Source of the DNA: Hygrophila difformis
Taxonomy: Eukaryota; Streptophyta; Magnoliopsida; Lamiales; Acanthaceae
Direction of reading: 5' to 3'
Length of the DNA stretch: 64,000 nucleotides
NCBI GenBank assembly: GCA_030278955.1
Contig: JAOANR010000008.1
Coordinates: 40,655,301 to 40,719,300 of the forward strand
The position numbers and the translations under genes are program-made. Positions 34,037 through 43,935 of this stretch are shown piece after piece (positions within the stretch are counted from its first letter, which is position 1; each line of letters begins with the position of its first letter). The notes beneath the pieces were generated by a model. That model had not been told where the DNA came from. It ran no database searches and saw nothing but the letters and a program-made list of their open reading frames with translations.

Positions 34037-35396
34037 TGGCATGGTAGCCCGGATCAACCAATCATATAATCGGAATCCGAATTCGATTGGGCTTGAATCA
34101 ATAAATTACATGGAGACAAGTCTTAGCCCAAGTGAGACACGAGCCCAACTACTCCATCTCCATATCTGTAACTCACGACTTCCACCATCATCACCATCTT
34201 CATATCTCTGGTGGATCACACTCCTTCATCTCCAACAAACCCTGGAATTATCTTCAGCGTCACCTTGCTGTGACCAACAGCCATCATCGTTCCAAGAAGC
34301 TGCCTGCAGCCTGCCTCTTCCTCCGTCGTCTCCGGACAACGACTGCTCCACCAAAGCTCCACTGAGCTCGTCGGCACCACCGGCATCATCCCTTCATCTC
34401 CATTGCCGAGGACGGACCTTCTCTACGTCCCAACAACCGCTGCATCTCAAATCGGGGCAATCTTCCTCCACCTCGAAGGCCCATGTTCGAGGCAAAGAGC
34501 TAAAAGGTTTACAGACCAAGTGGCCGGACTGCTACGGACTTATGCTGACGAATGGGAGCAGACTAAACCAACACTTGAAGGGAAGACTATGATCATATTG
34601 GAACTGAAGGAAGAAGAAGTTGAGGTGGGAAAAGACTTAGCCAATTCTGGAGAAGCTTCTCACGCTATATGCCTACGCTTCATTGCCTCTCAAATTCTAG
34701 ACAAAACGTGGACAAATGGCCGAGACTTAGCCAATTCCGGAAGCAGCTTTCCATACTACATTTCCACACGCTTTGTTCCAATAAACATAGCGTTTTATAA
34801 AGAACAAGGCATGAGTCCTGAAGCAAGAATACTGTTTACTCAGCACTGTTATTTTTACGCGACAACCATTCCAAGACGTTGCGTGAGCAAGGAAGCGTGG
34901 AAGTGATACTGCATGCAGAAACATATCTTGTTCCATATCTTTTGTTAGCATATTTGTTTCCTTATTTAATAGGAGTATCTTGCTAGTTTATTTGTTTCCT
35001 TGTTTAAGATAGATTTAGTATATTTAGTTTCCTTATATTGTGGGATTTATTCCCTTAGTTGTTGGGACTGCCTATCTCCTATAAATAGGCCCTCCCATTA
35101 TTATTGTAAGTACTTTTGATTAATTTGATGAATACAATTCTCTTTTTCAAAAGTCGATATCCCGAGTGTTTCTTAAACTTTGTGTGTTTCAATTGGCAAA
35201 CTCACCTTGCAATCTTCGAAACTGGATTGCTCGACTTCATCCAAGGAGGATTATTGGAAGAGGATGTGCACTTATTCCCTCGAGGTTTAACTCCATCTCA
35301 ATTCTCTTGATCAAATTGGTAGGTTTCGTCTATCTTTTATTTTATTTTCCGCGTCTTCGTCAAAGTCCTATTTTGTCTGGAATCCGATCCATGGCA
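34037..35396 (+). mobile_element. 5' LTR of element B
   Basis: 1360 bp with a CT-rich, codon-like first 450 bases, then the tail-coding block (GPCSRQRAKRFTDQV near 34483-34527), two copies of GACTTAGCCAATTC (34635, 34723), and a TATA box at 35080. No palindrome motif cluster is visible, unlike families A, C, E and H. A one-base deletion relative to the 3' LTR (near 34292) breaks the tail frame in this copy. Confidence 0.92.
35080..35087 (+). promoter_or_regulatory. TATA box of the element B 5' LTR
   Basis: TATAAATA inside the short palindrome CCTATAAATAGG, followed by a pyrimidine-rich start region. An identical box occurs in the 3' LTR. Confidence 0.8.
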
Positions 35397-35408
35397 GTAT
35401 TATAAATT

Positions 35409-35421
35409 TGGTATCAGAGCC
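35409..35421 (+). promoter_or_regulatory. Primer-binding site, initiator tRNA-Met (element B)
   Basis: TGGTATCAGAGCC, 12 bp after the LTR end. Confidence 0.93.
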
Positions 35422-36771
35422 TCGATTCTAGTTCAATAGGTGTATTTCAATTCATATAAATCAAAAATCCAAAAAAATTCTTCGTGTTCTTGTGTCACTA
35501 TTCACGCCAGAATTCTGTTTTGAATATCTGGTATTGAGTCATCTGTTATTTGTGAAATCTAATTTGATATTTGAAATCCTCGTGTCGAATACATAAATCT
35601 GCATATAAAGATCTTCCAAATCGGATAAGATTTGAGAAAGATATGGTCATTTGAAGATTACATGCTGTTCTTGTGCGTTTTTGACGAAATTTTAAAGGAT
35701 CCGTCTCTTTGATCCTTGTGCCAGCTTGTTTTGAGCGTGTTTTCGTTTATTTGGCCTCCGTGATTGAAAATCTTAGCTTGTGATTGATTATTCACTGGTT
35801 TAGTCGAATTTATTGCTTTAAATTGTCTCAAGAGCGCACTGTGTGTTCTTGGTGTTCTTGGTATATTCATCCAAATTCATCAAATTTTCTTGGGTGTTCT
35901 TGAGAGATTTCTTTTTATCTATTCGGCTGATATTAAGTGTGTTATTGGGAGATCAGAATTTGTTAGTACAGAGTTTGTTATGGGAAGATTACGAGTTTGT
36001 TAGTGGGGATTACGGGTTTGTTACAAGGGGATCAGTTTGTTAGGATTTGTTACTAGTTTGTTACGTGGGGACTATTTTTGGGGGCTGTGATTTTTTTAAA
36101 CCCAAAATTTGCTGAAATCTTTATTTCCTCACGCCATATTCACTATTTTCTCACGAAACAAAATCTTTCCACAAAAGCGTGCGTGCATCCGAAAGAAAAA
36201 GAAAATCTGAAATTCATCAAGTGTTCAGCAAACAAATCGTGATCAGCATAGTAAAAAAAAAAGTGGATATATATAGCTAGCATTCGCCTGTTAAAAGTGA
36301 TACCTAGCTGTTGAAAGCCACAAGTGAAAAAAAAAAGGAGAAAGAAAAAGCTGATCGTGCTTCTATAATTCATATCATCTACTTTCTATATCTTTGGGGG
36401 ATTGAGTCGAGTGTTGGGGAGTCACTTCTCATATTTCAGTGGGTTCAGTCTATATTGTGAGGAGACAATTGATTGCAATTATTTGACTAACGCATTGAAC
36501 TTGACATTACCTGCACTGATTTATCACACTCTGCTGTTTGTTGCGGTTCTTGATTGAGTCGAACAGTACAACTTGATTCTTGTACTGTGCGTACATTACT
36601 TCAAAGCGCAATCCTATGAATTTGATCCAAGTGGGTGACCAAAGCAAGAAAGTTCTGAAGAAGAATTGGCGACAAACCAATTGATTACTACACTGTGTGA
36701 CAAGAGTGAGATCACCCAAATACTCCATTCTTTTTACTAACTTCTTATATCTATATTCTTTAGTGTTTGCT
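35422..36771 (+). other. Untranslated leader of element B
   Basis: AT-rich, about 1.35 kb, with several GTTTGTTA repeats around 35950-36060 and poly-A runs near 36250 and 36330. No motif cluster and no convincing open frame. Confidence 0.7.
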
Positions 36772-37476
36772 ATGGCAGATGATACTCGATTGACCATGGA
36801 AGCAGTTCAAGCCATGCTTGCTCAACAATTCAAAGAGCTTACTGCAAAAATGGAAAACATAAGCAATCTGAAATTATCCAAATCTGAGGGGAAAATTCCA
36901 GTGAATGATTTTCAAAGGGATAATCTTTTTCTTTGATTTTGTTCCATTAATGATAAAGGTGCTATGATTATTGTTGATCAACAGAGTTGCACTAATTTGG
37001 TTTCTTCCTATTGTGTACGCAGATTAAATTCACCATTGGAGGAACACAAGAAACCATACATGCGTCAAATGATGAATTCCAGTGACCTAGTCAGAGTGAC
37101 ACATCAAGCTTACATTCCAATTAAAATAGGAACCTATTTTGAATATGTTTTATGTGATTTGATTCATATGTATGATTGTCATGTACTGCTAGGAAAACCA
37201 TGGTTGAGTAAAAATAGGGTGATTCATCATGAGAAAGAAAACACCATGGAATTCAAGAAAGGAAAAAGGGAATATCTGCTGAAGCCATTATCTATGGCAA
37301 TAGTTAGAAGAGAATCTGAGGGACTGAAGAAGCGAGTAGAAGAAGAAGAGGAAGAACTTGAAGAACTTGCTAAGAGACCAACTGATAATTTTCCTCTTAA
37401 TTTTGCAGGACAACCAACTGAAAGTTCTCAATGTCAACAGTCAGCACAAACTGAAGAGTTTTCAAGTGTATCTTAA
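36772..37476 (+). pseudogene. Element B ORF, 5' part: short Gag start and protease-like domain
   Basis: The frame starts MADDTRLTMEAVQAMLAQQF, about 45 residues resembling a Gag N-terminus with a helical stretch. It jumps straight to the end of Gag (NDFQRDNLFL), missing the capsid fold and zinc knuckle. After one stop (TGA 36934) the same frame gives a retropepsin-like domain: MIIVDQQSCTNLVSSYCVRRL, AYIPIKIGTYFEYVLCDL and HVLLGKPWLSKN. The active site is D-Q-Q where autonomous relatives have D-N-G, so catalysis is doubtful. A Glu-rich stretch (VEEEEEELEEL) follows to a stop at 37474. The family pattern suggests a deletion derivative that kept the protease fold, perhaps as a binding or structural module. 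Confidence 0.8.
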
Positions 37477-37926
37477 ATCCTACAGGCATGGTCTGACAAG
37501 TTGAAAGCATAGAATCATGAGAAACAAGAATTGGGAGAAGAATGTGATCAATCTAACAAGGTAGTTCTCAATGCTACTGAAGAAGAACTGGCAACTCCAC
37601 GGACTACAATTGAGCAAGTCACAGAACCATTGATTCCAAGCACTACAAATTCGACTGAGGTCCATAATGATTTATCAGACATGATTGAAATTGAAAGTCC
37701 AACAAACGAAAGCTTGTGCAGTCCATCGTCTCAAATCAATGAGACTTCTATTGGCACCTTACATGTTAAAATTGCTGAGAATCCTTTAAAGCATCCAAAG
37801 GTAAAATCTTTTCACTTCTCTACTTTGGATATGTCTGAGGAATCCCAAAATCGTGAGCAACAAATGAGGTCAGTTTATAATTGCAAAATTCCTGAATTAA
37901 ATTCTGAGTATATTGATCCATTTTAG
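37477..37926 (+). pseudogene. Element B ORF, acidic Ser/Thr-rich linker
   Basis: Same reading frame as the parts before and after it, interrupted by TAG at 37510 and 37924. Residues are rich in Glu, Ser, Thr and Asn (TEEELATPRTTIEQVTEPLI). Each interruption could come from a single C-to-T change in CAG or CAA codons, so this was probably one continuous protein. No known domain recognised. Confidence 0.7.
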
Positions 37927-37941
37927 GAACATGCTAAAAGC

Positions 37942-39423
37942 TTGAAGCCTAATCAGTACCATTTGGAATTATTTGAAAAATTGATTTTGCTTGATAGAAT
38001 GGATACTGATCATGGTACATTTCACTATACTGGAAAAATTCCTTTGAGTCATATGCGATATTTAATTTCATCTTTTGGAGTGAAAAGTATCAAGGTGCAT
38101 GTACGAGCTCGTCATTTTTCAAGATCTAAACGACGATTTTTCCCTGGCCCTGAGCGAACATCACCAAGTGTTTCTAGTGGTTTTTCTAAGTCAATGCCAG
38201 CATTGCATAATCTTGGTGATCAAGCTCCAATTTCTGATATGTTTAAATCTAATTTTGAAAGAACATTCACTGTTGCATCTGAAAATCTTCATTATTTTTG
38301 CAGGGATGAATATCTTGAAGTTGATCCGAGATGCAGACTAAACATCATGTTACAAGCACAATCCGAGAAATACATATGTCTAATGGACAATATCTCTGAG
38401 ACTTTCATGACAAATTTTGAATTTTCTGAACTTGAGCAAAAATGCAACTCTAATGGAATTTTGGTTTGTGCAGGTCCAAATTTCATGGTTGATCCTACAA
38501 TTGTGATGTCTCTTCCAGCTTTGGAGTCCAAAGCTCTTAAAGGGGGAGGATATGGCATGGTAGCCCGGATCAACCAATCATATAACCGGAATCCGAATTC
38601 GATTGGGCTTGAATCAATTAATTACATGGAGACAAGTCTTAGCCCAAGTGAGACACGAGCCCAACTACTCCATCTCCACATCTGTAACTCACGACTTCCA
38701 CTATCATCACCATCTTCATCTCTCCGGTGGATCACACTCCTTCATCTCCAACAAACCCTGGAATTATCTTCAGCGTCACCTTGCTGTGACCAACAGCCAT
38801 CATCGTTTCCAAGAAGCTGCCCGCAGCCTGCCTCTGCCTCCATCGTCTCCGGACAACGACTGCTCCACCAAAGCTCCACTGAGCTCGTCGGCACCACCGA
38901 CATCATCCCTTTATCTCCATTGCCGAGGACGGACCTTCTCTACGTCCCAACAATCGCTGCATCTCAAATCGGGGCAATCTTCCTCCACCTCGAAGGCCCA
39001 TGTTCGAGGCAAAGAGCTAAAAGGTTTACAGACCAAGTGGCCAGACTGCTACGGACTTATGCTGACGAATGGGAGCAGACTAAACCAACACTTGAAGGGA
39101 AGACTATGATCATATTGGAACTAAAGGAAGAAGAAGTTGAGGTGGGAAAAGACTTAGCCAATTCTGGAGAGGCTTCTCACGCTATATGCCTACGCTTCAT
39201 TGCCTCTCAAATTCTAGACAAAACGTGGACAAATGGCCGAGACTTAGCCAATTCCGGAAGCAGCTTTCCATACTACATTTCCACACGCTTTGTTCCAATA
39301 AACATAGCGTTTTATAAAGAACAAGGCATGAGTCCTGAAGCAAGAATACTGTTTACTCAGCACTGTTATTTTTACGCGACAACCATTCCAAGACGTTGCG
39401 TGAGCAAGGAAGCGTGGAAGTGA
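37942..39423 (+). CDS. Element B ORF, 3' part: unknown domain plus LTR-encoded tail, 493 codons
   Basis: Uninterrupted frame, in phase with 36772-37926. Residues 1-204 (37942-38552) form a domain I do not recognise: YHLELFEKLILLDRMD, GKIPLSHMRYLISSFG, a basic run HFSRSKRRFFPGPE, Ser-rich SVSSGFSKSM, then ENLHYFCRDEYLEVD and scattered Cys residues. The frame crosses the polypurine tract (KALKGGGYGM) and continues about 290 residues into the 3' LTR, including GPCSRQRAKRFTDQV, the tail motif of elements 1, C and H. It ends at 39421. The start codon given is the first Met after the TAG at 37924; the real protein probably began at 36772. Function unknown; the basic run could bind nucleic acid. Confidence 0.75.
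   Translation: MKPNQYHLELFEKLILLDRMDTDHGTFHYTGKIPLSHMRYLISSFGVKSIKVHVRARHFSRSKRRFFPGPERTSPSVSSGFSKSMPALHNLGDQAPISDMFKSNFERTFTVASENLHYFCRDEYLEVDPRCRLNIMLQAQSEKYICLMDNISETFMTNFEFSELEQKCNSNGILVCAGPNFMVDPTIVMSLPALESKALKGGGYGMVARINQSYNRNPNSIGLESINYMETSLSPSETRAQLLHLHICNSRLPLSSPSSSLRWITLLHLQQTLELSSASPCCDQQPSSFPRSCPQPASASIVSGQRLLHQSSTELVGTTDIIPLSPLPRTDLLYVPTIAASQIGAIFLHLEGPCSRQRAKRFTDQVARLLRTYADEWEQTKPTLEGKTMIILELKEEEVEVGKDLANSGEASHAICLRFIASQILDKTWTNGRDLANSGSSFPYYISTRFVPINIAFYKEQGMSPEARILFTQHCYFYATTIPRRCVSKEAWK
38540..38552 (+). promoter_or_regulatory. Polypurine tract of element B
   Basis: Purine-rich AAGGGGGAGGA immediately before the 3' LTR; primes plus-strand DNA synthesis. Confidence 0.88.
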
Positions 39424-39913
39424 TACTGCATGTAGAAAGATATCTTGTTCCATATATTTTGTTAGCATATTTGTTTCCTTATTTAATAGGAGTATCTTGC
39501 TAGTTTATTTGTTTCCTTGTTTAAGATAGATTTAGTATATTTAGTTTCCTTATATTGTGGGATTTATTCCCTTAGTTGTTGGGACTACCTATCTCCTATA
39601 AATAGGCCCTCCCATTATTATTGTAAGTACTTTTGATTAATTTGATGAATACAATTCTCTTTTTCAAAAGTCGATATCCCGAGTGTTTCTTAAACTTTGT
39701 GTGTTTCAATTGGCAAACTCACCTTGCAATCTTTGAAACTGGATTGCTCGACTTCATCCAAGGAGGATCATTGGAAGAGGAGGTCCGCTTATTCCCTCGA
39801 GGTTTAACTCCATCTCAATTCTCTTGATCAAATTGGTAGGTTTCGTCTATCTTTTATTTTATTTTCCGCGTCTTCGTCAAAGTCCTATTGTATCTGGAAT
39901 CCGATCCATGGCA
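38553..39913 (+). mobile_element. 3' LTR of element B
   Basis: 1361 bp, nearly identical to the 5' LTR. It encodes the last 290 codons of the element B ORF and carries its own TATA box at 39597. The end GATCCATGGCA is followed by the TSD TAGAG. Confidence 0.92.
39597..39604 (+). promoter_or_regulatory. TATA box of the element B 3' LTR
   Basis: TATAAATA within CCTATAAATAGG, as in the 5' LTR. It could drive read-out into the RT region of element 1. Confidence 0.75.
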
Positions 39914-40919
39914 TAGAGCGAAAATCGAAGGATAAAGGGAAGACCCTCTGCATTGAGAGCACCTCTGCCAATCCTTGCCTTCTGACGGCACGAACCGATT
40001 TTGTGCAAACAATGCGCGCACTAGGCTCAACAGGTTACTGTTTCCTTGCTTTTGCAAAACCTGTTGATGATATTTACAGAACTTGCACCGCTGCATCTAA
40101 TATCCCTTTTAATTTTTCCAGGATGCTAGAAGAAAATTCAGATATTTTCCCGGATGAAGTACTGGCCGGTCTACCCCCTCTGTGCGGGAACGAACACAAA
40201 TCGATTTCGTGCCAGGCGCTTCAATTCCAAACCAGCCAGCCTATAGAATGAATCCGGAGGAAACTAAAGATGTGCAGAGACAAGTGCAAGAGCTGATGGA
40301 TAAGGGGTGGGTTCGAGAGAGCCTCTCACCGTGTGCTGTGCTTGTCTTATTGGTTCCCAAGAAAAACGGAACATGACGCATGTGTGTGGATTGTGGAGCT
40401 GTGAACGCTATCACAATCAAGTACCGGCACCCGATCCCGCGATTGGATGACATGCTTGACGAGCTGGGTCACGCCAGCATCTTCTCAAAACTTGACTTAC
40501 GAAGTGGTTATCATCAAATCCGGATGCAACCGGGAGATGATTGGAAGACGGCGTTCAAGACGAAATTTGGATTATATGAATGGCTCGTTATGCCATTTGG
40601 ATTGACGAACGCACCGTCTACCTTCATGCAGCTTAATGCAACCGTTCGTCCATTTATAAATAAATTTGTAGTTGTATATTTTGACGATATCTTAGTGTAT
40701 AGTTCTAATGATTCTGATCATCTTTCCCATGTCCAACAAGTATTTAACAGGTTACGGGAAGTTCAGTTATATGCCAACAAGGAGAAGTGCACCTTCCATG
40801 CAACTGAACTCTCATTCTTGGGATATATCGTTGGACGTGGCGGTCTCAAGGTCGACGAGACAAAAATTAAGGCGATCTCGGAATGAAAACCACCCACGAG
40901 CGTACATGAAGTCCGATAA
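39914..40919 (+). pseudogene. Linker and reverse transcriptase of element 1
   Basis: The linker resumes after element B (STGYCFLAFAKPVDDIYRTC, DIFPDEVLAGLPPL), shifts frame near 40185, then runs in one frame: [83 protein letters not shown] and the catalytic VYFDDIL near 40674-40694. In-frame stops are TGA 40374 and TGA 40884 (both where relatives have Trp, a G-to-A change) and TAA 40917. VVDCRAVN is altered to VDCGAVN. The catalytic residues are intact. Confidence 0.9.
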
Positions 40920-41462
40920 TTCTTGGGTCTATGTGGTTTCTGTCAGAGATTCGTCCCGAATTTCAGTCTGATCGCGGCACCCCTGACATCGCTGCTTAAG
41001 AAGGGACTTACTTACAAGTGGGGGCCGTCAGAACAGAAAAGTTTTGAAGAGTTGAAGTCCAAACTGACTCATGCACCGGTGCTAGCTCTACCAGATTTCG
41101 ATTTGCCGTTCAAAGTGGAATGCGATGCATCAGGGACGGGCATGGGAGCAGTTTTGTTGCAGAATGGTAAGCCAATGGCATACCACAGCGAAAAGTTCTC
41201 TGGAGCACAGTTGAACTATTCGACTAATGACAAAGAACTCTACGCTGTGGTTCAAGCATTTAAGACGTGGCAACACTATCTTCGGGGTCGTGAGTTCATC
41301 ATTCACACGGACCACGAAACCCTCAAACACATTCGAAACCAAGGCCAGTTGGGGAAGAGGCATTCACACTGGAGCGGATTCATTGAGACTTTCCCTTATG
41401 TGCTCAAGTACAAAAAGGGGAAATAAAACATTGTTGCTGATGCCCTATCCCGCAGAACGGCC
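40920..41462 (+). pseudogene. RNase H of element 1
   Basis: Continues in the RT frame: [23 protein letters not shown], then [14 protein letters not shown] (Asp), [21 protein letters not shown] (Glu) and [11 protein letters not shown] (Asp). The end block is VLKYKKGK, stop TAA at 41424, then [10 protein letters not shown] (Ile for the usual Val). All catalytic acidic residues are visible; only the stop disables it. Confidence 0.88.
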
Positions 41463-41996
41463 TTGGCGGCCATTGCCACGACGCATTTGATTGGCTTCGA
41501 GCATATTAAGGATCAATATGCCACTGATCCTGATTTCAAAGACTTTTTGGCAGAAACCGAAAGGCATGGGTTCAAAGAATTCTCAAGACTGGATGGATTT
41601 CTGTATTATGAGAACCGGCTGTGCATTCCTAAGGGATCCGTTAGAGAGTTGCTGATCAAAGAAGTTCACAGTGAAGACCTTATGGGACATTTCGGAAGGA
41701 CTGGCACTTTTGGAATTTTAAGTGAACGCTTTTATTGGCCGGGAATGAGGACAGAAGTGGACGATCTGATCTCCAAATGCATCGTCTGTTTGAAGGCGAA
41801 ATCCATTTCGAAGCCACACGGGTTATATATGCCTCTACCAATTCCCGAGGGACCATGGATTGATCTCTCAATGGACTTTGTGCTGGAGCTACCATGAACT
41901 GCACGGAACAAGGATTCAATCTTTGTAGTGGTAGACAGATTTAGCAAGATGGCTCATTTCATCCCTTGCACGAAGACGAACGACGCCCACCACATT
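41463..41996 (+). pseudogene. Integrase N-terminal half of element 1
   Basis: Zinc-binding HHCC domain: HSEDLMGHFG and CIVCLKAKS. Core start: GPWIDLSMDFVLELP with the first catalytic Asp, a stop TGA at 41895 where relatives have Arg (C-to-T), then [16 protein letters not shown]. The domain is cut in the HHIA block at 41996 by a solo LTR and continues at 52439. Confidence 0.9.
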
Positions 41997-42306
41997 TGGC
42001 GTGGTAGCCAAATCTGCAACAGTAATTATTCCACGGGAACATACTCTAGGAACCGGGCCAAGAAATTCACGGAACAAATTGCCCACCTTCTCAAAACTGC
42101 AGAATTCACAGACGAAATCAACAGAGAAGGAGGTAGCAGTTTGAAGGCATTGATCATGATCAGACTGGAAGAAGGCCCAAGACCCAGTCCACCAGGTCCT
42201 GTGATATAAGAATAAAGCTGGAAGGAAGAAGACCTCAAGATGCACCAACAGATCAAATAGCATGAGGAGGTCAAGAGGATCCAACACTTGGAAGATTTTC
42301 CACAAG

Positions 42307-42672
42307 TGGTGCGGTCTAAACAACAGGTGCGGTCTACCCCTTTTAACCGCACCACCACCCTTAAACCGCACCACCCATTTCCATGAAGAGGATCCCATTT
42401 CCAGCAGGTGCGGTCTACACTGAGGTGCGGTCTAAACCGCACCACCCTAAACCGCACCACATCCTTTTGTGTTGAAAAGGCTAAGTCCGAGAGGCGCGGT
42501 CTCGACAGGTGCGGTCTCTCGATAGGTGCGGTCTTAAACCGCACCACCTAGCCTAAACCGCACCTCCCCCATTTGTGAAGAAGAGCTCATTCCTGCATGG
42601 TGCGGTCTACCTGTACCGGGTGCGGTCTAAACCGCACCACTATGATAAATCGCACCACTGCAAGTAAACCAC
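42307..42672. repeat. Type I motif cluster in the family A solo LTR
   Basis: Same four-module layout and GGTGCGGTCTA / TAAACCGCACC half-sites as 28505-28865, ending about 80 bp before the TATA box. Confidence 0.92.
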
Positions 42673-42750
42673 ACCCGATGCGTATTTTGGCCATTTTACC
42701 TTCAACTATGTATTTTTCTTATTCCTGTTTTACCGCTTTGTATTGAGGTC

Positions 42751-42759
42751 TATATATAT
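42751..42759 (+). promoter_or_regulatory. TATA box of the family A solo LTR
   Basis: TATATATAT between GAGGTC and GACCTC arms. Confidence 0.75.
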
Positions 42760-43248
42760 GACCTCCCAAACATTTGTACACATCTTTGCTTGAATGAATA
42801 TTGAATATTTCTCTCTTCGAAGATCATTGTGAATTTACACATACTCTCACACACTCTTTGTATGTTTGTTGGGAAACATTCATCAATCTTGGACCGAAGC
42901 ATCCTTTGTTGATTACCAAACCGAGTGCCAAGGATCATAGGATGCATTCTTGAAACAAGAAAAATAAGAAGAAACAAGGAGGTGAAGAAGAAGAAGATAA
43001 GGAAGCTACCAACTCAAGAAATCAACAATGGAAGGCAAACAAGCCCCTATGTCTTGTCCTCACAACCTTATTAATTCAATTATTGGTTGATAATCAACAT
43101 GGTAAGCTTCAACACCAATTTGATATAATTATCCTAATGAACTTGGTTCATAAGGATGAAATGGGTGATCTTTTGGTAGTGCTTGCAACAATGGCTAAGT
43201 CTTACTCATTCAAACAAAATATTGTTCATACAAATGAAGGGGGAGGCA

Positions 43249-43256
43249 TATATATA
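43249..43256 (-). promoter_or_regulatory. TATA box of the element C 3' LTR
   Basis: TATATATA on the minus strand between GGCA and TGCC arms, about 65 bp past the motif cluster. Confidence 0.72.
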
Positions 43257-43319
43257 GTTGCCAATGTCCCATACGTAACATTACATGAGAAGAAATGAAA
43301 AGAGCACAAAAATTGGTGC

Positions 43320-43710
43320 TGGCCGTCGCGAGGCGAAGGGCCACGTCGCATGACGTGGCTTGCGACGTGAGAGACGTCGTGAGGGGGTCTCACGACATGC
43401 CGTGAGACTGGCGACGGCGGCGCTAGGCGGCTGGCGACGGCGTCCGGAAGCTGGTTAGCGACGTGAGTGGCGTCGCTAGAGGATGGTTGGCGACGCGGGT
43501 CCGGAGGCTTGGCGACGTGCGTCGTGAAGGGGTGGTTAGCGATGTACGTCGTGAGACGTCTGGCGACATGGCTGGTGAGGATCGCGACGTGGTGGTGAGC
43601 TTGGCGATGCGGTGGTTCACGCTGTGACTGGAAGGTCTCGCGACGTGGGTCGCGAGGCTCGCGATGTGGGAGGCTTCGTCTAGCGACGTGGCCTTCTCCA
43701 AACTTTGAAG
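43320..43710. repeat. Type II motif cluster (GCGACGTG) in the element C 3' LTR
   Basis: About 20 half-sites such as GCGACGTGAG, CACGTCGC and GACGTCGTGAG in both orientations, spaced about 15-25 bp. The C-family solo LTR at 32943-33168 has the GGTGCGGTC motif at this position instead. Confidence 0.9.
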
Positions 43711-43935
43711 TCTTGGACGCGCATGCATGGCTGTGTACGTGCATGCATGGCTTCACGTAGTCCGTTACAAAATTAGGGTTTTCTATCGTTTTTATGCCTT
43801 AGAAATTTTAAGGCATATAAATACTATACTATTACAAAATAGCAAAATACAATATTCTTCATCCGATCAGTCTTCCGGGTTTATGGATCCGGATCCCGGA
43901 CATCTACTTGCTCGAGCTGTAGGAGCAAAGTTGCT

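Larger units (their letters stand above)
34037..39913 (+). mobile_element. Element B: non-autonomous LTR retrotransposon with one long ORF
   Basis: The 5' LTR is 34037-35396 and the 3' LTR 38553-39913, both starting TGGCATGGTAGCCCGG and ending GATCCATGGCA. The iMet primer site is at 35409 and the polypurine tract at 38540-38552. Flanking CAGAG (34032-34036) and TAGAG (39914-39918) are a TSD with one mismatch. By eye the LTRs differ at only about 25-30 of 1360 positions, so insertion is comparatively recent. The 3.2-kb interior has no RT, RNase H or integrase; it must rely on another element's enzymes. It is inserted in the protease-RT linker of element 1. I do not recognise a described family. 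Confidence 0.92.

Noticed and set aside
43226..43756. 176-codon minus-strand frame in the element C 3' LTR as a gene
   Set aside because: It is the GCGACGTG cluster translated (repeats of HVA/RRL/HDV), with a similar frame in the 5' LTR. Non-coding.
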